64,000 nt of DNA, from assembly GCA_017454015.1 (NCBI GenBank), contig JAFTDW010000008.1, forward strand, positions 1-64,000. The letters run 5' to 3'. The DNA comes from Bacteroidales bacterium. Its GTDB lineage: Bacteria > Bacteroidota > Bacteroidia > Bacteroidales > P3. The position numbers were made by a program, and so were the translations under genes. Under the pieces are notes generated by a model. It had not been told where the DNA came from. It saw nothing but the letters and a program-made list of their open reading frames with translations, and did not search any database. This document shows, one piece after another, positions 16,181 to 24,913 of this stretch; within the stretch, counting starts at the first letter, position 1, and every line of letters starts with the position of its first letter.

Positions 16181-16224
16181 AGACCTTAGACTTTAGTGGA
16201 TGACTGGACTAATGTCTAAGGTCT
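16181..16224 (-). terminator. Terminator at the end of the atp gene set
   Basis: Perfect 11-base arms AGACCTTAGAC (16181-16191) and GTCTAAGGTCT (16214-16224) with a 22-base loop. On the minus strand the stem is preceded by an A-run and followed by TTTTCATT, 25 bases after the atpG stop. It also separates atpG from the downstream C10 protease gene. Confidence 0.7.
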
Positions 16225-16248
16225 GTTTTTTTTACACTTGGTGGTGTG

Positions 16249-17136
16249 TTAGCCTTTGAGGGCTTCGGAGCCGCTTACTATCTCGATTATCTCGTTGGTG
16301 ATGGCGGCCTGACGAGCCTTGTTGTAACTGAGGCGCAGGTCTTTGAGGAGCTCGGTGGCATTGTCGGTGGCTTTCTGCATGGCAGTCATTCGGGCACCGT
16401 GCTCGGCAGCGAGGGAGTCGAGGATTATGCGGTAGAATTGTGAACGAAGGGTGAGTGGGATGATGTTGCGGAGTATGTCCTCTTTGTCGGGCTCGTATAT
16501 GAAGTCGAAGTGCTGCGCCGGAGCCGACGGGTTATTGCCGTCTGATGCGCTTTTGGGGCTGACGGGGAGGAACTGCTCGGTGCTGAGTATCTGAGTGAGG
16601 GAGTTTTTGAATTGGTTGTAGACAACTTCCACGCGGTCGTATTTGCGGTCGACAAAGTCTTGCATTATCTGCGAGGCCAGTGCTGCGATGTTGTCGAAGG
16701 AGGGGGTGTCGAGCAGGTCGTCGCAGGAGGCTTTGACCAGCCCCTGGCGTTTGCCGAAGAACTCGGAGCCGCGTTTGCCTATGGTGATTAGTTGCAGCGA
16801 CGGGACTTTGAGGGTCTCGCTGTAGTAGGCTACGCGGGCTGAGGCTTCTTTTATGACGTTGGAGTTGAAGGCGCCGCAGAGTCCTTTGTTGGAGGTTACC
16901 ACGACGAGCAGCACGCTGGCGGGCTTGCGTTGCTCGTGGTAGGGTGTCTGCACTCCGTCCTCGGTGTCGATGTCGGCAGTTATCTCGCCAAGCATGGCGG
17001 CGTACGGGCGCATTCCGATTATGGCGTTCTGGGCGCGGCGGAACTTGGCGGCTGACACCATCTTCATGGCAGAGGTGATCTGCTGCGTGGAGCTGACAGA
17101 GGCTATGCGTGTGCGAACTTCTTTGAGGTTTGCCAT
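16249..17136 (-). CDS. atpG: ATP synthase F1 subunit gamma
   Basis: The central rotor stalk that couples the c-ring to the catalytic alpha3beta3 head. The N-terminal helix (MANLKEVRTRIASVSSTQQITSAMKMVSAAKFRRAQ) and the C-terminal helix (SLAAEHGARMTAMQKATDNATELL...RQAAITNEIIEIVSGSEAL) are the two conserved ends of the family. The 295-residue length includes a short Ser/Pro/Asn-rich insertion near residue 200 (SPKSASDGNNPSAPAQ), common in Bacteroidota. It is the last gene of the local atpEFHAG order and is followed by a terminator. Confidence 0.95.
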   Translation of the reverse strand: MANLKEVRTRIASVSSTQQITSAMKMVSAAKFRRAQNAIIGMRPYAAMLGEITADIDTEDGVQTPYHEQRKPASVLLVVVTSNKGLCGAFNSNVIKEASARVAYYSETLKVPSLQLITIGKRGSEFFGKRQGLVKASCDDLLDTPSFDNIAALASQIMQDFVDRKYDRVEVVYNQFKNSLTQILSTEQFLPVSPKSASDGNNPSAPAQHFDFIYEPDKEDILRNIIPLTLRSQFYRIILDSLAAEHGARMTAMQKATDNATELLKDLRLSYNKARQAAITNEIIEIVSGSEALKG

Positions 17137-17215
17137 TGTGTTGTATTTAGTTTTAGTTGGCCGAGGCGGTCACAGTGCCGCGGGGCCACTTAGAACTTGT
17201 CTCTTGCTGAAGTGG

Positions 17216-18802
17216 TTATTTTTTCACCTCGTATTTTGCGGCTATGTCGGCAGCCACTTTGCGGAGTGTCTCCATGTCTTCGTCGAGAAGCTTGCCTTGG
17301 CGCAGGTTGGCGAGCACCGCGGCGTGGTTCTGGCGGAGGAAGAAGAGGTACTCTGTCTCGAAGTTATGCACTTGGTCCACGGGGACTTTCTGCAAGAGGC
17401 CCTTGGTACCGCAGTAGATGATGGCCACCTGGTCTTCAACGGGCATAGGCGTGTACTGGGGCTGCTTGAGGATTTCCACGTTGCGTGCACCTTTGTCGAG
17501 CACTGCCTTGGTGGCGGCGTCGAGGTCGGAGCCGAACTTGGAGAAAGCCTCCAGCTCACGGTACTGGGCCTGGTCGAGCTTGAGAGTACCGGCAATCTTT
17601 TTCATGGACTTGATCTGAGCCTTACCACCCACGCGGGAGACCGAGATACCCACATTGATAGCCGGACGCACACCCGAGTTGAAGAGGTTGGTCTCGAGGA
17701 ATATCTGACCGTCGGTAATGGATATGACGTTGGTGGGGATGTAGGCCGAGACGTCGCCAGCCTGTGTCTCGATGATAGGCAGAGCTGTGAGCGAACCGCC
17801 ACCTTTCACCTTGCCTTTGAGCGAGGCGGGGAGGTCGTTCATAGTAGCTGCTATCTCATCGCTCTGGATGATACGGGCGGCACGTTCGAGGAGGCGGCTG
17901 TGGAGGTAGAACACATCGCCAGGGTAAGCCTCACGTCCCGGCGGGCGACGGAGGAGCAACGAGACTTCGCGGTAGGCCACGGCCTGCTTGGAGAGGTCGT
18001 CGTAGATGACGAGGGCGTTGCGGCCTGTGTCGCGGAAATACTCGCCGATAGCGGCGCCTGCGAAAGGAGCGTAGAACTGCATTGCAGCAGGGTCGGAAGC
18101 CGTTGCCGCAACCACTATGGTGTAGTCCATGGCGCCTTTCTCTTCAAGGTTCTTCACGAGGTTGGCCACCGTGGAGCCTTTCTGGCCGCAGGCTACATAG
18201 ATGCAGTATACAGGGTCGCCTGCATCGTAGAAATTCTTTTGGTTGATGATAGTGTCGATGGCTATGGCCGTCTTGCCGGTCTGGCGGTCGCCGATGATGA
18301 GCTCGCGCTGGCCGCGTCCGATAGGTATCATAGAGTCGATAGCCGTGATACCGGTCTGGAGGGGCTGTTCCACAGGCTGGCGGAAGATGACGCCGGGAGC
18401 TTTGCGCTCGATAGGCATGTCGAACAGGTCGCCCGTGATGGGGCCTTTGCCGTCGATGGGCTCGCCAATGGTGTTGATAACGCGTCCCACGAGGCCCTCG
18501 CCCACTTTTACGGAGGCGATGCGCTTGGTGCGCTTCACAGTGTCGCCCTCGTTGATAGTGTTGCTCTCGGCGAGCATCACGATACCTACGTTGTCTTCCT
18601 CAAGGTTTTGTACAATACCTTGCTCGCCGCTCTCGAACTCCACCAATTCGCCGCTCTGGGCGTTGTTGAGTCCGTAAACGCGCGCAATGCCGTCGCCCAC
18701 GGTGAGCACGGTGCCCACTTCCTCAAGGGCTACGTCGAGGTTCACATCGGCGAGTTGTTTTTTGAGTATTGCCGATACTTCGGCGGGTTTAATGTCAGCC
18801 AT
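17216..18802 (-). CDS. atpA: ATP synthase F1 subunit alpha
   Basis: The non-catalytic nucleotide-binding subunit of F1. Walker A is [13 protein letters not shown], preceded by [15 protein letters not shown]. The ATP-synthase alpha/beta signature region ([17 protein letters not shown]) is present with the conserved Arg in ISVSRVGG that acts as arginine finger. At 528 residues it is of normal length, starting with [17 protein letters not shown]. Separated by 79 bases from atpG and by 25 bases from atpH. Confidence 0.97.
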   Translation of the reverse strand: MADIKPAEVSAILKKQLADVNLDVALEEVGTVLTVGDGIARVYGLNNAQSGELVEFESGEQGIVQNLEEDNVGIVMLAESNTINEGDTVKRTKRIASVKVGEGLVGRVINTIGEPIDGKGPITGDLFDMPIERKAPGVIFRQPVEQPLQTGITAIDSMIPIGRGQRELIIGDRQTGKTAIAIDTIINQKNFYDAGDPVYCIYVACGQKGSTVANLVKNLEEKGAMDYTIVVAATASDPAAMQFYAPFAGAAIGEYFRDTGRNALVIYDDLSKQAVAYREVSLLLRRPPGREAYPGDVFYLHSRLLERAARIIQSDEIAATMNDLPASLKGKVKGGGSLTALPIIETQAGDVSAYIPTNVISITDGQIFLETNLFNSGVRPAINVGISVSRVGGKAQIKSMKKIAGTLKLDQAQYRELEAFSKFGSDLDAATKAVLDKGARNVEILKQPQYTPMPVEDQVAIIYCGTKGLLQKVPVDQVHNFETEYLFFLRQNHAAVLANLRQGKLLDEDMETLRKVAADIAAKYEVKK

Positions 18803-18827
18803 CTGAATGGTTATTTATCTTTATTTA

Positions 18828-19385
18828 CTATAATTTGCTTTCGTATATGTTTTTGCTGAATTCGCGGCGCAGTTTTGCAAGTTTCGTGCGCAGGCGGGCG
18901 TCGTACATGTTATTGTCGAACGCGAGTGCCAAGCCGCCGAGCATAGTACTGTCGGTGACGGCTTCGAGCTCCACCTCTTTTCCCGTGTACTTGCCCACAA
19001 TGGCCGTAGCGGTGTCGAGTACGCTCTTGTCGGCCTCGACGGCGGTGCGCAGCTCGGTATGCACAATGCCAAAAGCCTCGCGGTATATGTCCATATAGGC
19101 GGTGCAGATGCCGGGCAGGTTGATGGTGCGGTTCTTGCGTACCACAAACTGGAGGAACATCTCGGTGAGGTTACCCACCTTGCCGTGAAACAGCTCGTTG
19201 ACTATAGCCAGTTTCTTGGTAGCCTTGATTACCGGGTTGCGGAATATGGTGCTGAGGACATGGTTCTCGCGGCACACGCTGTTCACCATCTGCAAATCGG
19301 TAAACACAGCCTTTTGCTCTTCCGGCTTTTCAGCAAGCAGAAAGAGTGCTTTGGCGTAGTTGGTGTTAAGTCTGTAGTTTTCCAA
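18828..19385 (-). CDS. atpH: ATP synthase F1 subunit delta
   Basis: Peripheral-stalk subunit that links the F1 head to the b subunits. It is a 185-residue OSCP/delta protein with the N-terminal helical bundle (NYAKALFLLAEK) and the C-terminal signature region around VTDSTMLGGLALAFDNNMYDARLRTKLAKL, in which Gly-Gly and the final Asp/Arg residues are conserved. Family divergence is high, but position between atpF and atpA supports the call. Confidence 0.93.
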   Translation of the reverse strand: MENYRLNTNYAKALFLLAEKPEEQKAVFTDLQMVNSVCRENHVLSTIFRNPVIKATKKLAIVNELFHGKVGNLTEMFLQFVVRKNRTINLPGICTAYMDIYREAFGIVHTELRTAVEADKSVLDTATAIVGKYTGKEVELEAVTDSTMLGGLALAFDNNMYDARLRTKLAKLRREFSKNIYESKL

Positions 19386-19396
19386 GGTTCGAAGTC

Positions 19397-19897
19397 TTAG
19401 TTAAGGTGCGTATGCTCCAGTTCGTCGATAACCAGCTTGCTGGCCATCTCCTTGTTTGCCAACTCCTGTTTGAGTATCTTCTCGGCGATGTCGATAGAGA
19501 GGTTGGCTATCTGGTTCTTGAGTTCGGTCATGGCCTTCTGTTTCTCGTAGTTGATGTTCTCGCGGGCACTCTCCACGATACGGTCGGCCTCCTCGGTAGC
19601 CTTGAGCTTGGCATCCTCAATAATCTTATCTTTGGCGAGGCGTGCATCGCGCAGTATCTCGTCGCGCTCCTGCTTGGCACGCTTCAGCTCGTCGTCGTTC
19701 TTAGAAGAAAGGCGTGTCAGCTCTTCGCGGGCCTTCTCGGCTGCTTCGAGGGCATCGTTAATGGCCACCTCACGTTCCTTGAGTGTTTTGATTACCGCCG
19801 GCCATCCCCATTTCAGGAGAATGAACACCAGTATGCCAAACGAAATGAGCATCCAGAAGAACACTCCGATGCCAGGGTTAATCAGGGGGTTGTTCAT
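19397..19897 (-). CDS. atpF: ATP synthase F0 subunit b
   Basis: Stator subunit with one N-terminal membrane helix (GIGVFFWMLISFGILVFILLKWGW) and a long charged coiled coil (about residues 40-150) that dimerises and binds delta. 166 residues, normal for the family. The gap to atpE upstream holds a strong hairpin (19935-19975). Confidence 0.94.
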   Translation of the reverse strand: MNNPLINPGIGVFFWMLISFGILVFILLKWGWPAVIKTLKEREVAINDALEAAEKAREELTRLSSKNDDELKRAKQERDEILRDARLAKDKIIEDAKLKATEEADRIVESARENINYEKQKAMTELKNQIANLSIDIAEKILKQELANKEMASKLVIDELEHTHLN

Positions 19898-19934
19898 TAT
19901 ATCTTTATAGTTTAATGTGAATGATAAGCGATTT

Positions 19935-19975
19935 CAAATCCCAAGCCGGAGCCAATCGCGCCGGCCCGGGATTTG
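19935..19975 (-). promoter_or_regulatory. Intercistronic hairpin between atpE and atpF
   Basis: Outer arms CAAATCCC (19935-19942) and GGGATTTG (19968-19975) pair perfectly, and CCGG blocks inside extend the stem. On the minus strand no T-run follows, so it is not a standard terminator. Because atpE must be made in roughly ten-fold excess over atpF, a structure that protects the atpE 3' end or partly stops transcription is a reasonable inference. Confidence 0.6.
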
Positions 19976-20007
19976 TTTGTCGTGGCGTTTTGCCGCCCTC
20001 CTTTGAT

Positions 20008-20271
<264 letters not shown>

Positions 20272-20313
20272 TTAGTTATATTTGATTAATTTGCTATTCA
20301 AATTTGAGCATGG

Positions 20314-20321
20314 CAAAGTTA
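20314..20321 (-). promoter_or_regulatory. -7 element of the atpE promoter
   Basis: On the minus strand the sequence reads TAACTTTG, a perfect TAnnTTTG, about 55 bases before the atpE start. The -33 box is not a clean TTTG. The rest of the 361-base gap between atpE and ftsZ (20260-20620) holds this promoter and the ftsZ terminator; I see no gene in it. Confidence 0.6.
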
Positions 20322-20542
20322 GCAAAAAAACTTCACATAAACGCTATTTTGCTTGCTTTTTTTGTGGTTAAATTTTACAAACAACAGATTTACAATATGT
20401 TGATATAACAAAAAAGATGACCGCCAAATAATATACCTTAAAGCATGGCTAAAATGACTATGCCCTTGATGGGAACAATGGTCCCGCGGGGCGATTAGCA
20501 GCGCATTGTTTAATGACTTTTAACTATTCTTTAAATAAAAAA

Positions 20543-20575
20543 TCAGACCTCGGCTTGTCTTGGGCTGAGGTCTGA
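20543..20575 (-). terminator. Terminator after ftsZ
   Basis: Arms TCAGACCTCGGC (20543-20554) and GCTGAGGTCTGA (20564-20575) pair with one mismatch around a 9-base loop. On the minus strand the stem is followed by TTTTTTATTTAAAG. It lies 45 bases after the ftsZ stop and ends the dcw unit. Confidence 0.82.
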
Positions 20576-20620
20576 AAAGGTGTGCCTATCGAGGTATGTC
20601 AAACTGTTTTGATACTCAAA

Positions 20621-22390
20621 TCAATCGGGTTTTTGTCTGAAAAAGTTGCTTGGCTGGGTTATGGACCCGTCGGCGTGGACTGTGGGAGTTATCTCGGAAC
20701 GTTGGGAATAGTTATTGTCGAACGGGAAGGTGAATTTTGCCGTGTTGGTCATAGGGTTCATTTGTTCGACTTTGGCAGGGCCGTCGGGGTCGTTGTGAAG
20801 CATCTGGTTCATCATCTTTATCCTCTCACTGCGGTCTTTCAGTCGCTCCACCTGTGTGCTGTTGTTGTTGTCGGAGGTTGAGGTGCCGAAGAGGCTGGCC
20901 ACGTTGTCGCCCCAGAATGACTGCTGCGCGGGTTCTGCTTTTACCTCTGCCACAGGGGCGGGGGCGCTGGCGGTGTTCACTACGGCCATCTCGACGGATT
21001 CTGACGACGAAGGAGCAGTGGCGACTGGTTGCTCGGAGGAGGCGACAGGGGCTACGTTGTTTTCATCGTAGATGGTTTCGGGCATGTCGTCCTCGTCGAG
21101 TGTGTACCTTTTGCCTGCCGGGACAGCAGGGGCATGCTCGACGACAACCTTTGGCTGGGGGTCGGACTTGAGTTTGATGTCCTCAATATCGTGCTCCTCG
21201 ACAGCAGCTCCCGTCTCAGTGACGACGGCTTCAGGCTTGCTATAGACCATTTTCTCCGGCTGAGGAGTGGTGGGGGCTGTCGAAACGCCACCTACCGGAC
21301 TGCCGGTCGTGGCAGACTCCGGCTTCTTGACTGAGGTGACGGTGGATATCTGTGTGTTTTGTTCCGTTTTGTCAAAACCAGTTGCCACAATGGTCACTTT
21401 AAGTTCATCGGAGAGTGACTCATCGGTACCGAGACCCCATATCATATTGGCATCGTCGTCGCCTATACGTTGCTGGAGGAACGTGGTGATGCAGGAGAGC
21501 TCGTCCATTGTGATGGCCTTGTTGGCGGGGTAGGACACGTAGAAGAGGACGTTTTGTGCGCCGGATATATCGGTGTCGTTGAGCAGCTGTGAGTCGGTGG
21601 CGGCTTGGATGGCCTGAAGGGCGCGGTCGTCGCCCTTGCCTATGCCGGTACCCATGTATGCCGTGCCGCTATTGGCCAGGATGGAGTTGACATCGCGGAA
21701 GTCGGTGTTGACGTAGTCGTTGCGGGTGATGATTTCGGAGATGCTCTTGGCAGCGATAAGGAGCACATCGTTGGCTTTGTTGAAACCGGCATGGATATCG
21801 AGGTCACCGAAGCTGCGCAACTTCTCATTGTCGATAACGAGAATGGCATCGGCATACTGGCGCAGAGATTTGAGACCTTCTTTTGCCAGATTCATTTTTT
21901 TGTTGAGTTCCCACTTGAAAGGCATGGTGACCACGGCGACCACCAAGATCTTGCGGATTTCCTCATCGTCGAGCTCTATCTCTTTGGCGATACGCGCTAT
22001 GACGGGGGATGCTCCGGTGCCTGTGCCGCCGCCGAGGGTGGCGGTGATGAAAAGCATCTTGGTGTCTTTCGACAAGATTTCCTTGATATAGTCAGCCTTA
22101 GCCTCGGCGGCACGTTCGGCCACGTCGGGCCTTGCGCCAGCGCCGAGACCGGTGCCGATAAGTATTCTTTGCGATTCGGGTATAGAACTGTTATCGAGCG
22201 CCTGCCTGTCGGTGTTGCAGACTAGAAAGTCCACGCCACTGATGCCTTGACGGTACATGTGGTTGACAGCGTTTCCGCCACCACCACCTACACCTATCAC
22301 TTTGATGAACGAGGAGTTGGGCTGTGCGGTCTGGGACTGTGCAGCCACAGTTTGGGGCTCTACAAAAGCCAAAATCGAGTTGTCCTCCAT
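20621..22390 (-). CDS. ftsZ: Cell division protein FtsZ
   Basis: Tubulin-like GTPase that forms the division ring. The GTP-binding loop VIGVGGGGGNAVNHM (about 31-45) and the tubulin signature GGGTGTGASP (120-129) are intact, and the T7-loop region reads NTDFRDVNSIL. At 589 residues it is long because of a low-complexity Pro/Ala/Val-rich linker between the core and the C-terminus, a Bacteroidota feature. The C-terminal segment (ITQPSNFFRQKPD) would be the contact for FtsA and other membrane anchors. Last gene of the dcw unit, followed by a terminator. The 149-base gap to ftsA is larger than most gaps here and could hold an internal promoter. Confidence 0.97.
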   Translation of the reverse strand: MEDNSILAFVEPQTVAAQSQTAQPNSSFIKVIGVGGGGGNAVNHMYRQGISGVDFLVCNTDRQALDNSSIPESQRILIGTGLGAGARPDVAERAAEAKADYIKEILSKDTKMLFITATLGGGTGTGASPVIARIAKEIELDDEEIRKILVVAVVTMPFKWELNKKMNLAKEGLKSLRQYADAILVIDNEKLRSFGDLDIHAGFNKANDVLLIAAKSISEIITRNDYVNTDFRDVNSILANSGTAYMGTGIGKGDDRALQAIQAATDSQLLNDTDISGAQNVLFYVSYPANKAITMDELSCITTFLQQRIGDDDANMIWGLGTDESLSDELKVTIVATGFDKTEQNTQISTVTSVKKPESATTGSPVGGVSTAPTTPQPEKMVYSKPEAVVTETGAAVEEHDIEDIKLKSDPQPKVVVEHAPAVPAGKRYTLDEDDMPETIYDENNVAPVASSEQPVATAPSSSESVEMAVVNTASAPAPVAEVKAEPAQQSFWGDNVASLFGTSTSDNNNSTQVERLKDRSERIKMMNQMLHNDPDGPAKVEQMNPMTNTAKFTFPFDNNYSQRSEITPTVHADGSITQPSNFFRQKPD

Positions 22391-22539
22391 ATGCTAATTT
22401 GATATTTATCTATTTAATAAACAAGAATATAGATTATGTGCATCAAACACACTCTCAATTTGTAAAATTACAACTAAGTTATTGATTATAGCAGAAGTTA
22501 CCAATGTTATTATCAACAGGCTGATGTGTAAAAGTCGGG

Positions 22540-24024
22540 TTAGAGGTCGTCGTCATCGTCTTCGGTGCGGTCGATAGGAGTGAAGATGTTGCGCTCAAGC
22601 CATTTCTGGACGTCATTCATCCAGTTACGCGTTTTTGTGCCGCCGTCGGGTGTGGTTTTTTTGGTCGGGATCTCAATTATGTCGGGGTCAGGGTTTTGCG
22701 TGGATGTCTGCTGCTGTTGCGGGGTACCTTGGCTGTGTTGGGGGGTGGCAGGGGTGTCCTGTGGGGTGTCGGGGGGGGCTTGTGGGGTTTGAGGCTGGGG
22801 GGGCTCGGGTTGGGAGGTGGGGGTGTCTGTTTCTGTGTCGGGTATGGGTTCGGAGGAGGCGGGCATGTGGTTGAGGGCGTAGATGACGAGACCAATGCCG
22901 GTGGCGTACATGGGGTGTGAGAGGTTGGGGTCGGAAGTGTTGGCGAGGTGGGTGTCGGGGGTGCCTATGTGAGTCTCGGTGGCGGTGACGTATTCGGCGA
23001 GTTCGCGTATGTTTTGGAGTTTGGCGCCGCCGCCTGTGAGGACTATGCCTGCGACGAGCCTGTGGTCGTAGCCTGACTGGACGATTTCGAATTTGACTTG
23101 GTCGAGGATGTCTTTGGTGCGTGCCTGGATTATCTGAGCGAGGAGCGGCATGCTTATCTCAAGGTGGGAGGGTTTGTGGATGCCGGGGATGGTGACTATG
23201 TCGTTGGGGTTGACGGCTTCGGGGAGGCAGGAGCCGAATTTAACCTTGAGTTTCTCGGCTTGTTCTTTGAGGACGTTGCAGTTTTCGTAGATGTCGGAGG
23301 TTATGGCGTTGCCTGCGAGCGGGAGTACGGAGGTGTGGCGGATGATGCCTTCGTGGAAGATGGCGATGTCGGTGGTGCCGCCGCCTATGTCGACGAGTGC
23401 GACGCCTGCGAGGCGGTCTATCTCGGAGAGGACGGCCTGTGAGGAGGCTATGGGTTCAAGGACAACGCCGAGGACCTGGAGGCCGGCGATGCCGACGCTT
23501 TCATAGATGTTGCGTATGTTGGTGGCGTTGCCTGTGACGATGTGGAAGTCGGCTGCGAGCTGGTGACCGCCGACGCCGACGGGGTCGAGCTCGGTGGGGA
23601 GTGGGTCGCCGTCGACTATGTAGCGCTGTGCGAGGATGTGGATGATTTCTTCGCCGGGGTTGAGGAGTATGTTGCGCTGTTCCTCGGTGAGGCGGTCGAC
23701 GTCTTCCTGCTCGATGTATTTGTGGTCGGAGGGTATCATTATGGCGCCGGTGCTGGATATGGATTTGATGTGCTGCCCGGCGATGCCGACGTAGACTTCC
23801 TTGATGTCGATGCCGGCCATGTCGGAGGCCTGGCTGACGGCTTTGGAGATGGACTCGGCGGTGAATTTGATGTTGCGGACTACTCCGCGCTCGACGCCTT
23901 TAGAGGCGGCGCGCCCGTAGCCGAGTATGTTGATTTTGCCGCCCGGTGCGCGCTGGCCGACGAAGCAGGCTATTTTGGTTGTGCCGATGTCGAGGCCTAC
24001 TACGGTGTTGCTTTGGTGTTCCAT
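22540..24024 (-). CDS. ftsA: Cell division protein FtsA
   Basis: Actin-like ATPase that anchors FtsZ to the membrane. The phosphate-1 motif is VVGLDIGTTKIACFVG; the phosphate-2 motif is VALVDIGGGTTDIAIF; the 1C/SHS2 domain follows the first. After about residue 395 comes a 60-residue Pro/Gln/Thr-rich linker, then a C-terminal amphipathic stretch NWMNDVQKWLERNIFTPI that should be the membrane-targeting helix, and an acidic tail. Total length (494) exceeds E. coli FtsA because of the linker. The stop is 149 bases before ftsZ. Confidence 0.95.
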   Translation of the reverse strand: MEHQSNTVVGLDIGTTKIACFVGQRAPGGKINILGYGRAASKGVERGVVRNIKFTAESISKAVSQASDMAGIDIKEVYVGIAGQHIKSISSTGAIMIPSDHKYIEQEDVDRLTEEQRNILLNPGEEIIHILAQRYIVDGDPLPTELDPVGVGGHQLAADFHIVTGNATNIRNIYESVGIAGLQVLGVVLEPIASSQAVLSEIDRLAGVALVDIGGGTTDIAIFHEGIIRHTSVLPLAGNAITSDIYENCNVLKEQAEKLKVKFGSCLPEAVNPNDIVTIPGIHKPSHLEISMPLLAQIIQARTKDILDQVKFEIVQSGYDHRLVAGIVLTGGGAKLQNIRELAEYVTATETHIGTPDTHLANTSDPNLSHPMYATGIGLVIYALNHMPASSEPIPDTETDTPTSQPEPPQPQTPQAPPDTPQDTPATPQHSQGTPQQQQTSTQNPDPDIIEIPTKKTTPDGGTKTRNWMNDVQKWLERNIFTPIDRTEDDDDDL

Positions 24025-24030
24025 GATGTA

Positions 24031-24102
24031 TAAGGGTTATAAGGTTTAAGGGTTAAAGGGTATTTATGGTTAAAGGGTTATAGGGTTGAAAGATTATAGG
24101 GT
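24031..24102 (-). repeat. AACC(C)TT-type spacer repeat, ftsQ-ftsA gap
   Basis: Degenerate units such as AAGGGTTATAAGG and GGTTAAAGGG on the plus strand (CCTTTAACC/AACCCTTATAACC in the mRNA) fill the gap just upstream of the ftsA start. The ftsQ stop codon lies in a related CCCTAACCCCC stretch. Same family and orientation as the other spacer repeats listed. Confidence 0.85.
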
Positions 24103-24120
24103 TCTGCGAGAGATTGGGGG

Positions 24121-24849
24121 TTAGGGTTTGCAGACTATTTGGTTGTTGTAGCGGAGGTTTATGGTTTGGTAGCGGTTTAGCTGGCTTTGGGGGAGTTGGG
24201 AGAGGAGTGTGGCGAGAAGGTTGAATTTCTGGGGGAGGCTGGAGGCGTCGCCTATTATGATGGTGTAGGGGGCGTTGGGGGAGGTTGCTGTGAGGGTTCC
24301 GTCGGGCTGGATGCTGATGTGTGTGGCGAGGTGGCTGTAGCGGCTGTTGTCGGCGAGGAAGCATGCGAGGGTGCAGGCTTGGGCTATGTGGGATGTATCT
24401 GAGGAGGAGGCGAGGACTGTGGCGACTGCAGGGGTGACTTTGGGGTTGGGCGGGATGGGGGTGGCGGTGTTGTCGTAGTAGAGGTGGCTTTTGTCGGGGA
24501 GTATGAGGTACATGACGGGTTGGCGCTGTGTGACACGGAGGCGGAGTGTGCGGCCGGCGGATATGGAGGTGTGGCAGTGGAGGACATAGGGGTTGGCGGC
24601 GACGAGCGCGTTTATGGCGCGGGTGTCTATGTGCTTGACGGGCTGTGAGCGGAGGCCGGGGATGGCGGTGAGGAGGAGTGTGTCGATGTCGGAGGGGACG
24701 AGGAGAGTGTCTTGGGCAGGGTAGTTGACAGCTATGGAGATGCCGCGGAGGGTGGAGTTGCCGCGGAGGATATTGGCGGCGACGACGAGTGCGCCGATTA
24801 TGGCAGCGAACGCTATGTAGAGCAGTATATGGGTGCGGCGGCGAGGCAT
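24121..24849 (-). CDS. ftsQ: Cell division protein FtsQ
   Basis: Single-pass divisome protein recruiting the FtsB/FtsL and FtsW/FtsI parts. After a short basic N-terminus (MPRRRTH) comes one membrane helix (about residues 8-28), then a POTRA-like region (VPSDIDTLLLTA...NPYVLHCHTSISAGRTLRLRVTQRQPVMYL) and the beta domain. 242 residues. Sequence similarity in this family is low; the call rests on the RQPVMYL-type motif, topology and position between murC and ftsA. Confidence 0.88.
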   Translation of the reverse strand: MPRRRTHILLYIAFAAIIGALVVAANILRGNSTLRGISIAVNYPAQDTLLVPSDIDTLLLTAIPGLRSQPVKHIDTRAINALVAANPYVLHCHTSISAGRTLRLRVTQRQPVMYLILPDKSHLYYDNTATPIPPNPKVTPAVATVLASSSDTSHIAQACTLACFLADNSRYSHLATHISIQPDGTLTATSPNAPYTIIIGDASSLPQKFNLLATLLSQLPQSQLNRYQTINLRYNNQIVCKP

Positions 24850-24861
24850 TAGGGAGAGGGG

Positions 24862-24889
24862 TAGGTTAAAAGGGGTTAAGGTTAAAGGG
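24862..24889 (-). repeat. AACC(C)TT-type spacer repeat, murC-ftsQ gap
   Basis: Units GGTTAAAAGGGGTTAAGG and GGTTAAAGGG on the plus strand, directly before the ftsQ start. The murC stop (24914) is in a related CCTAACCCCC stretch on the sense strand. Confidence 0.75.
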
Positions 24890-24913
24890 CTTTGTTATTA
24901 CAAGGTGAGGGGG

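Noticed and set aside
16964..18859. A 631-codon plus-strand frame opposite atpG/atpA
   Set aside because: It is antisense to well-conserved ATP synthase genes and reads as low-complexity Val/Gly/His/Glu sequence typical of shadow frames in GC-rich DNA.
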